The notes below the pieces were generated by a model. It had not been told where the DNA came from. It saw only the letters and a program-made list of their open reading frames with translations, and did not search any database. A DNA stretch of 64,000 nucleotides from Ruegeria denitrificans (GTDB taxonomy: Bacteria; Pseudomonadota; Alphaproteobacteria; Rhodobacterales; Rhodobacteraceae), in contig NZ_CYUD01000009.1 in NCBI RefSeq assembly GCF_001458295.1, forward strand, positions 124,001-188,000, given 5' to 3'. Both the position numbers and the translations under genes were made by a program. Below are positions 17,607 through 26,548 of this stretch, piece by piece. The first letter of the stretch is position 1. Each line of letters begins with the position of its first letter.

Positions 17607-20405
17607 CTAGTGCGCCTCGGCCCAGTTGGCTCCTTGCCCAGCATCGACACTCAGCTTCACGTCCAGCTTCACCGCCGGGTCCGAGGCACCTTCCATTACG
17701 TCGCGCGCCACATCAATGACCTGATCGACTGCGTCCTCGGCCACTTCGAACAGCAATTCGTCATGCACCTGCAACAGCATCTTGGCCGGCAATCCATTAA
17801 TCGCATCCGGCATCCGCACCATGGCGCGGCGTATCACATCCGCCGCCGTGCCTTGAATCGGAGCATTGATGGCCGCCCGGCGCGAGAACCCGGCATGCGG
17901 CCCCTTGGCATTTATCTCAGGGGTGTGGATTTTGCGCCCGAACAGCGTCTGCACATAACCATGCTCTTTGGCAAAAGCGACCGTGTCATCCATGTACCGG
18001 CGAATACCAGGGAACCGCTCGAAATAGCGGTCGATGAACCCTTGCGCTTCGGCCCGAGGAATACGCAGGTTGCGCGCCAGACCAAAGCCCGAGATGCCAT
18101 AGATCACACCAAAGTTAATCGCTTTGGCCTGACGGCGAATATCCGGCGTCATCTCATCCAGTGGCACATCGAACATCTCGGACGCGGTCATGGCGTGAAT
18201 GTCCAATCCATCAGAAAACGCCTGTTTCAGAGCCGAAATATCCGCAATATGCGCCAGAATTCTCAGCTCGATCTGGCTATAGTCGAGGCTGACCAGCACA
18301 TTGCCAGGCTCGGCAATGAACGCCTCACGAATTCGGCGGCCTTCTTCGGTCCGGACCGGAATGTTCTGCAGGTTCGGATCGGTCGAGGCCAGACGGCCGG
18401 TGTTGGCCCCGGTGATCGAATAAGACGTATGCACCCGGCCCGTATCGGGGTTGATATGGGTCTGCAGCGCATCCGTGTAGGTCGATTTCAGCTTGGACAG
18501 CTGCCGCCAATCCAGCACCCGGCGCGGCAATTCATGCTCAGTCGCAAGGTCTTCCAGAATATCCGCCCCGGTCGAATACTTCCCGGTCTTACCCTTCTTG
18601 CCGCCCTCCAAGCTCATCTTGTCGAACAGAATCTCACCCAGCTGCGCAGGAGAGCCGACGTTGAAGTTCTCACCGGCCAGTTCGTGGATTTCAGCCTCTA
18701 ATCCGGCCATTTTCTGTGCAAATGCGTTGGACATCCGGCTCAGCACATCGCGGTCAACTTTGATGCCGTGCATCTCCATCTCGGCCAGCACGGGCACCAA
18801 GGGGCGTTCAAGCGTTTCATAAACAGTCGTCACCTGCACCTGATGCAGCTGCGGCTTGAACAGTTTCCACAGACGCAGGGTGATATCCGCATCTTCGGCG
18901 GCATAGGCGGTGGCTTCGTCAATCGGCACCTTGTCGAAAGTGATCGCCGACTTGCCCGAACCCAGCAGCGGTTTGATCGGGATCGGCGTGTGGCTCAGAT
19001 AGCGTTCGGACAGGGTATCCATACCATGCCCATGCTCGCCCCCATGCATCGCGTAGGACATCAGCATCGTGTCATCGATCGGAGTTACGTCGACGCCGTA
19101 TCGTTTGAATATCTTGGCATCGTATTTCATATTCTGCCCGATCTTCAGGATCGACGGGTCCTCGAGCATCGGTTTAAGCAGGGTCAGAGCCTCATCCAAC
19201 GGCATCTGCCCCTCGGCCAATGCATCGGTCCCGAACAGATCATCCGTCGCGCTTTCGCGGTGGATCAACGGAATGTAACAGGCCTCACCCGCCTCAACGC
19301 ACAGTGAGATACCAACCAGATCGGCGATCATTTCATTCAATCCGGTGGTTTCGGTATCCACCGCAACCCAGCCACGCTCATACGTCTGATCAATCCACTT
19401 TTGCAGCGCGCCCGCATCGCGGACGCATTCGTATTTCGACGCATCAAAGGGGATGGCTTCAGCCTCGGTCTCTTCAATTACTGGTGTCGGCGCATCGGCG
19501 ATCACCGGGGCCTCGGCCCCCAGCTTATCGGCGATCCGCTTGGTGAGGGTGCGGAACTCCATCTCGGCCAGAAAACCCAGCAGAGTGTCCGGTTCGGGGT
19601 CTTTCACCTCAAGATCATCAAGGGTGAAATCCAGCGGTGTGTTCTCATCCAGTTGCACCAGCTTTTTCGACAGCTCGATCTGATCTCGCTTTTCGATCAG
19701 CGTCTGACGGCGTTTGGGCTGTTTGATTTCTTCGGCACGGTCCAACAGGGTTTCCAGATCGCCATATTCGTTGATCAGCAAGGCCGCTGTCTTGATCCCG
19801 ATGCCCGGCGCGCCCGGCACGTTATCGACGCTGTCACCGGCCAGCGCCTGAACATCAACCACCCGTTCCGGCCCAACACCGAATTTCTCGATCACGCCAT
19901 CGCGGTCGATGCGTTTGTTCTTCATCGCGTCCAGCATTTCAACGCCGCCGCCGACCAGTTGCATCAGGTCCTTGTCCGAGCTGACGATAGTCACCCGACC
20001 ACCAGCCTCGCGTGCCTGAACCGCAAGGGTGGCGATGATGTCATCGGCTTCATAGCCCTCCAACTCTTTGCAAGCGATGTTGAACGCCTGCGTCGCCTCG
20101 CGTGTTAGCGGCATTTGCGGGCGCAGGTCTTCGGGCATCGCCTCGCGGTTGGCCTTGTAGAGATCGTACATGTCATTGCGGAACGTGTGCGAGCCTTTGT
20201 CGAAAATCACCGCCACATGGGTCGGCGCGTCCGGCCCGGCATTTCCTTCGACATATTTCTGCAGCATGTTGCAGAACCCAGACACAGCGCCAATCGGCAA
20301 CCCGTCGGATTTCCGTGTCAGAGGGGGCAGCGCGTGATAGGCCCGAAAAATAAAGGCTGAACCGTCGATCAGATGCAGATGGCACCCTTTTCCGAAATTG
20401 CTCAT
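17607..20405 (-). CDS. polA: DNA polymerase I
   Basis: 932 residues from the ATG at 20405 (MSNFGKGCHLHLIDGSAF), chosen because upstream in-frame sequence is not family-like. All three domains are intact: 5'-3' flap exonuclease (about 1-290), 3'-5' proofreading exonuclease with VAVDTETTGL, and the polymerase domain with motif A (SLDYSQIELRILAH), motif B (RRQAKAINFGVIYGIS) and motif C (LLQVHDELLFEV). It fills gaps in excision repair and removes Okazaki primers. It is convergent with DUF2798; the YrbL-like gene lies 90 nt upstream on the same strand. Confidence 0.98.
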   Translation of the reverse strand: MSNFGKGCHLHLIDGSAFIFRAYHALPPLTRKSDGLPIGAVSGFCNMLQKYVEGNAGPDAPTHVAVIFDKGSHTFRNDMYDLYKANREAMPEDLRPQMPLTREATQAFNIACKELEGYEADDIIATLAVQAREAGGRVTIVSSDKDLMQLVGGGVEMLDAMKNKRIDRDGVIEKFGVGPERVVDVQALAGDSVDNVPGAPGIGIKTAALLINEYGDLETLLDRAEEIKQPKRRQTLIEKRDQIELSKKLVQLDENTPLDFTLDDLEVKDPEPDTLLGFLAEMEFRTLTKRIADKLGAEAPVIADAPTPVIEETEAEAIPFDASKYECVRDAGALQKWIDQTYERGWVAVDTETTGLNEMIADLVGISLCVEAGEACYIPLIHRESATDDLFGTDALAEGQMPLDEALTLLKPMLEDPSILKIGQNMKYDAKIFKRYGVDVTPIDDTMLMSYAMHGGEHGHGMDTLSERYLSHTPIPIKPLLGSGKSAITFDKVPIDEATAYAAEDADITLRLWKLFKPQLHQVQVTTVYETLERPLVPVLAEMEMHGIKVDRDVLSRMSNAFAQKMAGLEAEIHELAGENFNVGSPAQLGEILFDKMSLEGGKKGKTGKYSTGADILEDLATEHELPRRVLDWRQLSKLKSTYTDALQTHINPDTGRVHTSYSITGANTGRLASTDPNLQNIPVRTEEGRRIREAFIAEPGNVLVSLDYSQIELRILAHIADISALKQAFSDGLDIHAMTASEMFDVPLDEMTPDIRRQAKAINFGVIYGISGFGLARNLRIPRAEAQGFIDRYFERFPGIRRYMDDTVAFAKEHGYVQTLFGRKIHTPEINAKGPHAGFSRRAAINAPIQGTAADVIRRAMVRMPDAINGLPAKMLLQVHDELLFEVAEDAVDQVIDVARDVMEGASDPAVKLDVKLSVDAGQGANWAEAH

Positions 20406-20495
20406 GTACGCGCTCCGTTCTGGTTGGGAACGGTTCTGCCACAGGGTCGTGCAGGTGACCAGCGCAGAACACAAACAAACTGCTGATCTGATCGG

Positions 20496-21158
20496 CTAAG
20501 CGAAGCTGAACACCCGCTGAGTCTTTTCCCAGCGCAGCCCCGTACGATCAGCGATGTGCTGCATCTGCTTGTTCAGGGAACGGTCATTCAACCGGCGGCT
20601 TAGTGACCGCAACGGAACAAGATTGCGCTCTCCGTAACCGTCGATCAGAAAAAACATCCGAGTCTGATCACGCAGCCCATAGACGATGTTTTCCGCATGA
20701 ATATCCCGACCCACAATCTGTAGGTCGAACAGTTTTTCTACAAAGCGGTTAAGGTCACCCAACATCTGATCACTCAATTCATGCTGTCGGCATGTCGACA
20801 GTAAATGTTTGGCAAGTTGACCATCACCGGATTGGATCCGTTCAACTACAACCCCCGGCCCGACATCCGTCTGCACAACGCCGAATGATCGCGCCAAAGG
20901 CAGTTGCGCGATTTTGTCACCGCTTTTTAGCGCGGCTTTCATCTCGCACTCGATCTCTTTCAAAGCGTTGCGAAATGCGGTGTCCGGCAATATCCGTCGC
21001 ACCAACCGCTTAGAGACCGAGCGGTTTCGGCGTGTACGGGGCCGCGTCACCTTGATCAAAAGTCCAGGCTGATCCGGGTAGGCATACACGTTTCTGTGGC
21101 CGCCTTTTGCCAGAGGCTCCTGATCCGATAACCGCAAAAGCTGCACTGCATATAGCAT
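20496..21158 (-). CDS. YrbL-like (PhoP regulatory network) kinase-fold protein
   Basis: 220-residue protein resembling YrbL (PF10707). It has a protein-kinase-like layout: a glycine-loop-like start (LAKGGHRNVYAYPDQPGLLIKV, with an invariant-type lysine), an acidic residue in the middle, and a catalytic-loop-like GRDIHAENIVYGL followed by FFLIDGYGER. In enteric bacteria yrbL is PhoP-activated, but its function is not established. Start at 21158 chosen because GGAGG sits just upstream on the coding strand; the longer frame to 21329 overlaps the zf-CHCC gene. Whether it phosphorylates anything is unknown. Confidence 0.75.
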   Translation of the reverse strand: MLYAVQLLRLSDQEPLAKGGHRNVYAYPDQPGLLIKVTRPRTRRNRSVSKRLVRRILPDTAFRNALKEIECEMKAALKSGDKIAQLPLARSFGVVQTDVGPGVVVERIQSGDGQLAKHLLSTCRQHELSDQMLGDLNRFVEKLFDLQIVGRDIHAENIVYGLRDQTRMFFLIDGYGERNLVPLRSLSRRLNDRSLNKQMQHIADRTGLRWEKTQRVFSFA

Positions 21159-21192
21159 CCGGCCTCCGTTTCGCGCGGCACCTGCCACCCTG

Positions 21193-21411
21193 TCAGCTTT
21201 GTGCCTGACTGCCGGACAGCAAATATTTGCAATCGCAGTACGGGCATTCGACCCAACCGATATCCTCGGGGATTTGCAGCCAGACGCGCGGATGACCCAA
21301 TGCGCCTTCGCCACCGTCACAGGCGACACGGGCGGTTTCGACGATCTTGGTTTCCGGCGCTTCGATTGTCACGGCTGGCGATCCTTCTTCGGTTGTCGGC
21401 CTCGCGGGCAT
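21193..21411 (-). CDS. zf-CHCC zinc-finger domain protein
   Basis: 72-residue protein of the zf-CHCC family (PF10276), related to the NDUFS6 accessory subunit of mitochondrial complex I. The metal site is visible as VACDGGEGALGHPRVWL followed by WVECPYCDCKY, giving Cys, His, Cys, Cys ligands. In alphaproteobacteria these small proteins are widespread and may associate with respiratory complex I, though that is inference here. It lies 34 nt upstream of the YrbL-like gene on the same strand and diverges from the ABC ATPase. Confidence 0.85.
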   Translation of the reverse strand: MPARPTTEEGSPAVTIEAPETKIVETARVACDGGEGALGHPRVWLQIPEDIGWVECPYCDCKYLLSGSQAQS

Positions 21412-21459
21412 GTATTAGGTGCGTTTATGAGCGATGAGCAAACCGGGGGCAAGGGTCAC

Positions 21460-22452
21460 ATGGCCGATGCGGCAATCAAGATCGAAGGGCTGCGCAAAAC
21501 CTATCGCGGCAGCAAGGGCCAGCCCGAGAAAAGCGCGTTGAAAGGCATCGACCTGACCGTACCGCGTGGGTCGGTCTTTGGTCTGCTGGGGCCGAACGGG
21601 GCTGGGAAATCGACCCTAATTAACATTCTGGCCGGGTTGGTGGTGAAAACCTCGGGCCATGTGTCGATCTGGGGCTACGATCAGGACCAGAACCCACGCC
21701 AATCCCGTTCCGCCATTGGCGTGATGCCGCAAGAGCTGAACCTCGACCCGTTCTTCACCCCGCGCGGCGCGCTTGAGGTGCAAGCTGGCCTGTATGGCGT
21801 GCCCAAAGCCCAACGCCGCAGCGATGAGATTCTGGAGCTGGTCGGCCTCAGCGACAAGGCCGAGGCCTATGCCCGAACGCTCTCGGGCGGGATGCGGCGG
21901 CGGCTGCTGCTGGCCAAAGCGCTGGTGCATCACCCTAAGATCCTTGTGCTGGATGAACCGACGGCGGGTGTGGACATAGAACTGCGCCAGATGCTGTGGG
22001 CCCACGTGCGCAAGCTGAACGAACAAGGCATGACCATCATCCTGACCACGCACTACCTGGAAGAAGCGCAGGAAATGTGTGACGAGATTGCCATCATCAA
22101 TCATGGCGAAAAGATCGCACAGGACAGCACCGCCAACCTGTTGGGCCGCGTGGACAGCCGCACTATGGTGATCGCTCCAGACAGCCCGATTATGAATCTG
22201 CCCAAGACCGAAGGCGTCGAGGCCGCTTTGCGCGACGATGGTACTTTGGTGCTGAGCTATCGCAGCGCCCAGACCAACGCCGAACAGGTTCTGGAATCCG
22301 TACGCTCTGCTGGCATCCGCATCCGCGACGTGCGCACCGAAGAAGCAGATCTCGAGGATGTCTTCCTCGCCCTCACCTCATCCCGCGCGAATGAGACCCC
22401 GGCAGACGATCAGGATCAGCCGCGCCGGGGCCTGCACCGGGTCAAGCTTTAG
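21460..22452 (+). CDS. ABC transporter ATP-binding protein
   Basis: 330-residue ATPase of the ABC-2 exporter group: Walker A GPNGAGKST, Q-loop VMPQELNLDPFF, signature LSGGMRRRLLLAKAL, Walker B KILVLDEPTAGVD and switch histidine TTHYLEE. A C-terminal extension of about 90 residues is typical of DrrA/NodI-like exporters. The permease is not in this window, so the partner is elsewhere or missing. An upstream ATG at 21427 is also in frame; I prefer 21460, which has AAGGG nearby and begins close to the conserved domain. The last four bases overlap the convergent DUF1203 gene. Confidence 0.92.
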   Translation: MADAAIKIEGLRKTYRGSKGQPEKSALKGIDLTVPRGSVFGLLGPNGAGKSTLINILAGLVVKTSGHVSIWGYDQDQNPRQSRSAIGVMPQELNLDPFFTPRGALEVQAGLYGVPKAQRRSDEILELVGLSDKAEAYARTLSGGMRRRLLLAKALVHHPKILVLDEPTAGVDIELRQMLWAHVRKLNEQGMTIILTTHYLEEAQEMCDEIAIINHGEKIAQDSTANLLGRVDSRTMVIAPDSPIMNLPKTEGVEAALRDDGTLVLSYRSAQTNAEQVLESVRSAGIRIRDVRTEEADLEDVFLALTSSRANETPADDQDQPRRGLHRVKL

Positions 22453-22913
22453 ACCCGGTCGATTCGGGCCTGGTAGCAATTGTTTCGCGCGGATCGGACG
22501 TGGATATAGCCCACATCGGGGCGGGCAAAGATATCCCTGACCGCAGTGGCAATCTGGTCTGTGGGTGTGATCGCTCCAGTGCCATAGACGATCCGGTCAT
22601 CAGGTCCGTAACCCTTGATCAGGTAATCCGGTGACGTGGTCAGAATTTCAGGCAGTTCTTCCCCCTCGTATCGCTCGCACTGTGCAGCGCACAGAAATAT
22701 CGGACCCGTTTCCGCGTAAGGATGTGTCTCTAAGAAAGGTCGGTACGCCAATATCAGCATCTCATCACCTTCGGGAATGTTCTGCAGGCAATGGCGGCAT
22801 GGATTGCCCTTGCCTGTAGAAGTCGCGCGCTCTGGCATGGCGCCATAAGCATCCGGCTGACCAGCCTGAAGGGCGCGGACTTCTTCGGTGGGCAGTGCAG
22901 TGATTTTGAACAT
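22449..22913 (-). CDS. DUF1203 domain-containing protein
   Basis: 154-residue soluble protein matching DUF1203 (PF06718): NPCRHCLQNIPEGDEMLILAY near the N-terminus and YIHVRSARNNCYQARI at the C-terminus are the conserved blocks. Two cysteines (C-x2-C) might bind metal. Function unknown. The start at 22913 is well supported by AGGAGGT on the coding strand; the longer frame to 23234 overlaps dnaE2. It diverges from dnaE2. Confidence 0.9.
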   Translation of the reverse strand: MFKITALPTEEVRALQAGQPDAYGAMPERATSTGKGNPCRHCLQNIPEGDEMLILAYRPFLETHPYAETGPIFLCAAQCERYEGEELPEILTTSPDYLIKGYGPDDRIVYGTGAITPTDQIATAVRDIFARPDVGYIHVRSARNNCYQARIDRV

Positions 22914-22991
22914 CTTGGACCTCCTTTTTTCCGACCATGCCCATCCCGTTAAACCTACGCGACCCGTTTCCTGCGCAAAGGACTCGAAAAA

Positions 22992-23006
22992 GAACAAAAC
23001 GTGAAT
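22992..23006. promoter_or_regulatory. Candidate LexA box upstream of dnaE2
   Basis: GAAC-N7-GAAT, one mismatch from the alphaproteobacterial LexA site GTTC-N7-GTTC read on the other strand. It ends 16 nt before the dnaE2 ATG. The surrounding sequence AAGAACAAAAyGkGAAy is almost the same as the perfect site ahead of imuB at 29889, which supports a shared SOS operator. Confidence 0.6.
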
Positions 23007-23022
23007 ATAATACGGAATCGCC

Positions 23023-25941
23023 ATGTATGCCGAACTGTCGATCACGTCGAATTTCACCTTCCTCACCGGGGCCTCACACCCCGAGGAGTATATGGAGCGT
23101 GCCGTCACCCTAGGCCTGTCCGCCATCGCCATCGCTGATGACAACTCGGTGGCCGGGATCGTCCGCGCCCACACACAAGCGCGCGAGATCGCCCGCAAGG
23201 TGCGCGAACGGCTGGAGTGGGAGGCGCAGAACACCTCAATCGGCCCGCCTTGTCCGGATCACATCCCGAAACCACCCTCTTATCCCATCCACGCGGTGCC
23301 GCGCCTGATCCCGGCGGCCCGGCTGATCTTCACCGACGCGCCCACCGTCACCGCCCTGCCCCTGAACCGGCAAGGCTGGGCCAACCTGTGCCGCATCCTC
23401 TCTGTCGGCCGCCTGCGCGCCGAAAAGGGCGACTGTATCCTGCACCTGTCCGATCTGCTGGAGTTTTCCGACGATCTCCACCTGTTACTCTGGCCACAGG
23501 CGATCCGCTCTCCGGGCGACGCGGGCACATGGCGGACACAAGCGCAACAGCTGACGCACCGCTTTGCCGGGCGGATGCATCTGTTGATGCACCCCCGCTA
23601 TGATGGCGCAGATAGCGAACTTTTCCCTTTATTAGAGACTGATTCAAAGCAATTTGGCATCCCCACACTCGCCAGTGCCGCGCCCCTTATGCATCACGGC
23701 ACCCGCCGCAAGCTGGGTGATGTGCTGACCGCAATCCGCCTGCGCCGCAAGGTCGATGAACTGGGCCGCGAAGCATTGGCCAATGGAGAACAGCGCCTGC
23801 GTTCAGAACCCGAGATGCTGCGCATCTTCAAAGGTCATGAAGGAGCGATTACGCGCGCCCACAAACTCAGCGAACAGCTGACCTTTTCGCTAGATGAACT
23901 ACGCTATGAGTATCCCAGCGAGGGCAGCGAGCAGGAGACCCCGACCCAGCGCCTGCACCGTCTGGCGCATGAAGGGTTGAAATGGCGTTATCCGGCGGGC
24001 GCGTCGGAGAAGGCGAAAAAGATGCTGGCGCATGAACTCACCCTGATCGGCAAGCTGAAATACGAACCCTACTTCCTGACCGTCCGCGATATCGTCCATT
24101 TCGCCAGATCCCGCGGCATCCTGTGCCAGGGGCGCGGCTCGGCGGCCAATTCGGTGGTCTGCTTCTGTCTCGGCATCACCGAGGTCAGCCCCGAGATGGG
24201 CACCATGGTGTTCGAACGCTTTGTTTCCGAGGCACGCGATGAACCGCCAGACATAGACGTCGATTTCGAGCATGAACGACGTGAAGAGGTGATTCAGCAC
24301 ATCTACGACCGCTATGGACGGGAACGCGCGGGCCTCTGCGCCACCGTGATCCACTATCGCGGCAAACGCGCCATCCGCGAGGTTGGCCGGGCGATGGGCC
24401 TGACCGAGGATACGATCTCGGCCTTGTCCTCACAGCTTTGGGGCTTCTTCTCGGCCTCGGGACTTGAGGCGCAGCGGATGCGTGAAATCGGTCTGGACCC
24501 CGAGGATCGCCGTCTAAAACAAACTCTAATGCTAGTCTATGAGATCGACGGCTTCCCCCGTCATCTCTCACAACATGTCGGTGGCTTCATCATCACTGAA
24601 GGGCGCTTGGACGAGCTTGTCCCCATCGAAAACGCCACGATGGAGGACCGTACAGTCATCTGCTGGGACAAGGACGACATCGACTCGTTGGGCATTCTGA
24701 AGGTCGATGTCCTCAGCCTCGGGATGCTGACCTGCATCCGCAAGGCGTTCGACCTGATCGGCCAGCACCATCAGACCAGCTATACGCTGGCCACCCTGCC
24801 GCCCGAGGACCCGGTGGTCTATGACATGCTCTGCAAAGCAGACTCTATTGGGGTGTTTCAGGTGGAATCACGGGCACAGATGAACTTTCTGCCCCGGATG
24901 CGGCCTCGCAATTTCTATGATCTGGTGATCGAAGTCGCCATCATCCGCCCCGGTCCCATTCAGGGCGACATGGTCCACCCCTATATTCGGCGGCGAAATG
25001 GTGAGGAGGAGGTCAGCTTCCCCTCGGACGCGCTGGGCGAGGTGCTGGGCAAAACGCTGGGCGTGCCGCTGTTTCAGGAACAGGCGATGCAGATCGCCAT
25101 CGTCGGCGCTGGCTTCACTCCGGAACAGGCCGACCGATTGCGGCGGTCTCTGGCAACCTTCAAGAAGCACGGCAATGTCAGCGAGTTCCGCGCGCTTTTC
25201 TTACGCGGTATGAAGCGCAACGGGTATGAACAGGATTTCGCCGAACGGTGTTTTTCACAGATTGAGGGCTTCGGCTCTTACGGTTTCCCCGAAAGCCACG
25301 CAGCCAGCTTTGCGCTGTTGGTCTATGCCTCGGCCTGGATCAAATGCCACCATCCCGGCATCTTCGCCTGCGCGCTGCTGAACTCGCAGCCGATGGGGTT
25401 CTATGCCCCAGCGCAAATTGTGCGCGATGCGCGCGAACATGGGGTTCAGGTGCGCCCCGTCTGTATAAATGCCAGTTTCTGGGACAATGTGATGGAACCC
25501 GACGGTCATGGCGGGCTAGCTCTGCGGCTTGGGTTCCGCCAGATCAAAGGCCTCAGCGAGGAAGACGCCAGCTGGCTGACTGCCGCGCGTGGCAATGGCT
25601 ACCATCAGGTCGATGATGTCTGGCGCCGCGCGGGCCTTGGCCCCTCGGTGATCGAACGGTTGGCCGAGGCTGATGCCTTCACCGCTTGCGACCTGACCCG
25701 GCGCGAGGCGCTGTGGCAGGCCAAGGCGATTGCCACCGCCAAACCGCTGCCACTGTTTTCACAGGATCTGGAAGGCGAGGCGCTGGACGAGCCCGAAGCC
25801 TATCTGCCGCAGATGACCCTGGGCGAGCAGGTGGTCGAGGATTACGTGGCCACCCGCCTCAGCCTCAAGGCGCATCCCGTCGCCCTGCTGCGGCACCTTC
25901 TGACGCCGGATCAGCGCGACAAAACCACCCCTGTAGCATGA
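23023..25941 (+). CDS. dnaE2: Error-prone DNA polymerase DnaE2 (C-terminally shortened)
   Basis: C-family translesion polymerase, SOS-mutagenesis partner of ImuA and ImuB. 972 residues. The N-terminal PHP region (SNFTFLTGASHPEEYMERA) and the palm active site (PPDIDVDFEHERREEV near 407-420, with the third acidic residue in LGILKVDVLSLGMLT) are intact. The protein stops about 15 residues after LSLKAHPVALLR; full-length relatives are usually about 1050-1150 residues and continue into an OB-fold domain that is absent here. The sequence after the stop does not encode it in another frame. Function may be altered or lost. A LexA-like site precedes it; the haemoglobin gene follows after 50 nt. Confidence 0.93.
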   Translation: MYAELSITSNFTFLTGASHPEEYMERAVTLGLSAIAIADDNSVAGIVRAHTQAREIARKVRERLEWEAQNTSIGPPCPDHIPKPPSYPIHAVPRLIPAARLIFTDAPTVTALPLNRQGWANLCRILSVGRLRAEKGDCILHLSDLLEFSDDLHLLLWPQAIRSPGDAGTWRTQAQQLTHRFAGRMHLLMHPRYDGADSELFPLLETDSKQFGIPTLASAAPLMHHGTRRKLGDVLTAIRLRRKVDELGREALANGEQRLRSEPEMLRIFKGHEGAITRAHKLSEQLTFSLDELRYEYPSEGSEQETPTQRLHRLAHEGLKWRYPAGASEKAKKMLAHELTLIGKLKYEPYFLTVRDIVHFARSRGILCQGRGSAANSVVCFCLGITEVSPEMGTMVFERFVSEARDEPPDIDVDFEHERREEVIQHIYDRYGRERAGLCATVIHYRGKRAIREVGRAMGLTEDTISALSSQLWGFFSASGLEAQRMREIGLDPEDRRLKQTLMLVYEIDGFPRHLSQHVGGFIITEGRLDELVPIENATMEDRTVICWDKDDIDSLGILKVDVLSLGMLTCIRKAFDLIGQHHQTSYTLATLPPEDPVVYDMLCKADSIGVFQVESRAQMNFLPRMRPRNFYDLVIEVAIIRPGPIQGDMVHPYIRRRNGEEEVSFPSDALGEVLGKTLGVPLFQEQAMQIAIVGAGFTPEQADRLRRSLATFKKHGNVSEFRALFLRGMKRNGYEQDFAERCFSQIEGFGSYGFPESHAASFALLVYASAWIKCHHPGIFACALLNSQPMGFYAPAQIVRDAREHGVQVRPVCINASFWDNVMEPDGHGGLALRLGFRQIKGLSEEDASWLTAARGNGYHQVDDVWRRAGLGPSVIERLAEADAFTACDLTRREALWQAKAIATAKPLPLFSQDLEGEALDEPEAYLPQMTLGEQVVEDYVATRLSLKAHPVALLRHLLTPDQRDKTTPVA

Positions 25942-25991
25942 CGGCGTAACCAGATATTGACCCGAAACAGAGTCAAAACCCCGAGACCGCC

Positions 25992-26405
25992 ATGTCCAGA
26001 CCAACCCTGCCGCCGCGCTTTCCGGCAACCCCTGAACAGATCAACGCGCAGGTCAGCGCGTTCTACGCCCGTGTCAGGGAAGATGAGGTGCTGGGGCCGA
26101 TCTTCAACAAACATGTCCAAGACTGGCCAGCGCATGAGGAAAAGATCGCCGCTTTCTGGCGCAACGCCATCCTGTTCGAGCGCTGTTATGACGGCAATCC
26201 GCAACGCGTGCACATCGAACGGCCCGATGTGAAACCCGAATTCTTTGCCCATTGGCTGGATCTGTTCGAAGAGGTTGCCACCCTGACATTGCCCCCGGAA
26301 ACCGCCACACCGTGGGTTGCATTGGCGCGCCGTATCGGCGTGGGAATGAAGGCAGGGGTTCAGTCTGCCCGTCAGCCCAAGGACGCTCCGCCGATCCTGC
26401 GATGA
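25992..26405 (+). CDS. Group III truncated haemoglobin
   Basis: 137-residue 2-on-2 globin of group III (Ctb-like): VSAFYARVREDEVLGPIFNKHV, then KIAAFWRNAILF and a proximal-histidine region in RVHIERPDVKPEFFAHW. Such proteins bind O2 or NO and are linked to NO resistance or microaerobic life in Campylobacter; the role here is not known. It starts 50 nt after the dnaE2 stop, just where the missing dnaE2 tail would be, and may be co-transcribed with it. Confidence 0.88.
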   Translation: MSRPTLPPRFPATPEQINAQVSAFYARVREDEVLGPIFNKHVQDWPAHEEKIAAFWRNAILFERCYDGNPQRVHIERPDVKPEFFAHWLDLFEEVATLTLPPETATPWVALARRIGVGMKAGVQSARQPKDAPPILR

Positions 26406-26548
26406 TCGCATGTCATAGCAGCTTTGATATGTTAGCGGTAAAATAAAGACTGTCAGACTCTGTAAAATGGGTTTATGCAGCGTGAAAAGACAGCCCCAGA
26501 TCATTCCGTGCTGTCAAACACATCGCCCCATGACCCGAGGCCAGACCC

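Noticed and set aside
17610..18701. 363-codon plus-strand frame under polA
   Set aside because: Antisense shadow of the polA polymerase domain.
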